A DNA stretch of 41,903 nucleotides from Thermoplasmatota archaeon. Lineage in GTDB: Archaea; Thermoplasmatota; Thermoplasmata; UBA10834. How positions within the stretch are numbered: position 1 is the stretch's first letter; the number at the start of each line of letters is the position of its first letter. The translations under genes and the position numbers were made by a program. The stretch lies in contig JAFGHM010000015.1 in NCBI GenBank assembly GCA_016930135.1, forward strand, positions 1 through 41,903, given 5' to 3'. The notes beneath the pieces were generated by a model that searched no databases, was not told where the DNA came from, and saw only the letters and a list, made by a program, of their open reading frames with translations. Positions 41,047-41,903 of this stretch are shown piece by piece.

Positions 41047-41903
41047 ACATCCCGACCTGCTCGGTGACGCCGACATCCCCAGGCGGGAGAATGCTCTGGA
41101 TCTCCTCGATGGGCACCTCGAACGCATCGGAGAGCAGCCTCGCGAACTCGTTCTTGTCCCGCTCGCCAGGCCTGAAAATCACATAGCGGCCGCATCGTGA
41201 GCGTATGGCGGTCTCGGGCCCGCACATGATCTTCCTCGTCCCCTCGAACTCAGTCTCTCCGATGCCGAGCTTGATCTCCAGCTTGTTCGAGTAGTTCCTC
41301 TTCCCTCGTATGACGAACGCGCCCTTTGCGAGGTACTCTCCGCTTTGCGGGGTCTTGCTGACCTGTTCGGGCATGACCCAGTAGCCTGCCGCGGAGCCTA
41401 TCTTCGCGTTCCAGGCCTTCGAAGTCGCCACTGCGAACTCGCAGGCCTCGTATAGTGTCTTCTCGGTCACGCCGGCCTGCGTCTTCACGACGACGCTCGG
41501 CGCGCCGTGTATGTCGGCATGGGCGTATCTGTCGCCTGGCTTCAGATGCTTCTTGACCAACATATCGTTGCTCTTGGCATCCTTGCCCCCGAGCACTATC
41601 GCCCCCTCGCTCGATATGAACCACCTGTACCTCTCGAACCAGAAGCGCTTGGTGTGCTCGTGTCCTGCCTTCTTCTTCTCGGGCTCGGCATCCCCCTCGA
41701 CGGCGGATTCGAGTGCGCTCCTAGTCTCCCCGAGGGCCGTAAGAACACCTTCGAGCTTCTTCCTGGCCTTCTTGGCCGCCTCATAGTATCTTCTGGAGCT
41801 GGACTCAACGGTGCCGTCTAGCTCCAACTCGACCTTGTTGTGGCCGAGCACAACCGTCAATATGCGTCTCTTCTGGTCGAAGGATTCGTACCCCTGGACG
41901 CTC
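41033..41903 (-). CDS. rqcH: RqcH/NFACT-family ribosome quality-control protein (N-terminus outside window)
   Basis: FEKYRWF-like 'FWFERYRWFISSEGAIVLGGKDAKSND', 'YAHADIHGAPSVVVK' (NFACT-R/DUF814). Frame stays open to the window end. Confidence 0.92.
   Translation of the reverse strand, partial: SVQGYESFDQKRRILTVVLGHNKVELELDGTVESSSRRYYEAAKKARKKLEGVLTALGETRSALESAVEGDAEPEKKKAGHEHTKRFWFERYRWFISSEGAIVLGGKDAKSNDMLVKKHLKPGDRYAHADIHGAPSVVVKTQAGVTEKTLYEACEFAVATSKAWNAKIGSAAGYWVMPEQVSKTPQSGEYLAKGAFVIRGKRNYSNKLEIKLGIGETEFEGTRKIMCGPETAIRSRCGRYVIFRPGERDKNEFARLLSDAFEVPIEEIQSILPPGDVGVTEQVGMSISF

Overview
This is an archaeal chromosomal window, GC-rich and densely coding. A split rpoA (A'/A''), an apparently unsplit rpoB, eL30, NusA-like, eS17, GatDE, AglB and RqcH suggest a Thermoplasmatota-like lineage; the taxon is inferred. 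Order from the left: RNA polymerase B (5'-truncated), A', A'', eL30 and NusA-like; a radical SAM protein; pyrF; a giant AglB/STT3 oligosaccharyltransferase with a ~1,250-aa bead-like C-terminal extension, coupled to a CARDB-like membrane-anchored protein; thioredoxin; translin-purD; gatD-gatE; a HemK-like methyltransferase; a rhomboid protease; an MBL-fold hydrolase; an HVO_0476-like zinc finger protein; pcm; a HAD phosphatase; a TraB-family protein; thyX; rps17e; an ABC exporter; tRNA-Arg(GCG). The right-hand accessory block has two MttB-family methyltransferases without in-frame amber codons around a corrinoid protein, then a GlcF/HdrD-like Fe-S protein, a GlcD-like flavoprotein and a 105-aa protein, then a CoA-transferase/GNAT fusion, endonuclease IV and RqcH/NFACT (truncated). 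Most worth a second look: the non-Pyl MttB/corrinoid block with a palindrome in its divergent promoter region; the Cys-to-Asp substitution in an Fe-S motif; the giant AglB with EF-hand-like loops and many sequons; a Cys4 insertion in RpoB; and a HhH-like N-terminal extension on RpoA''. All family calls come from reading motifs. No database search was run.
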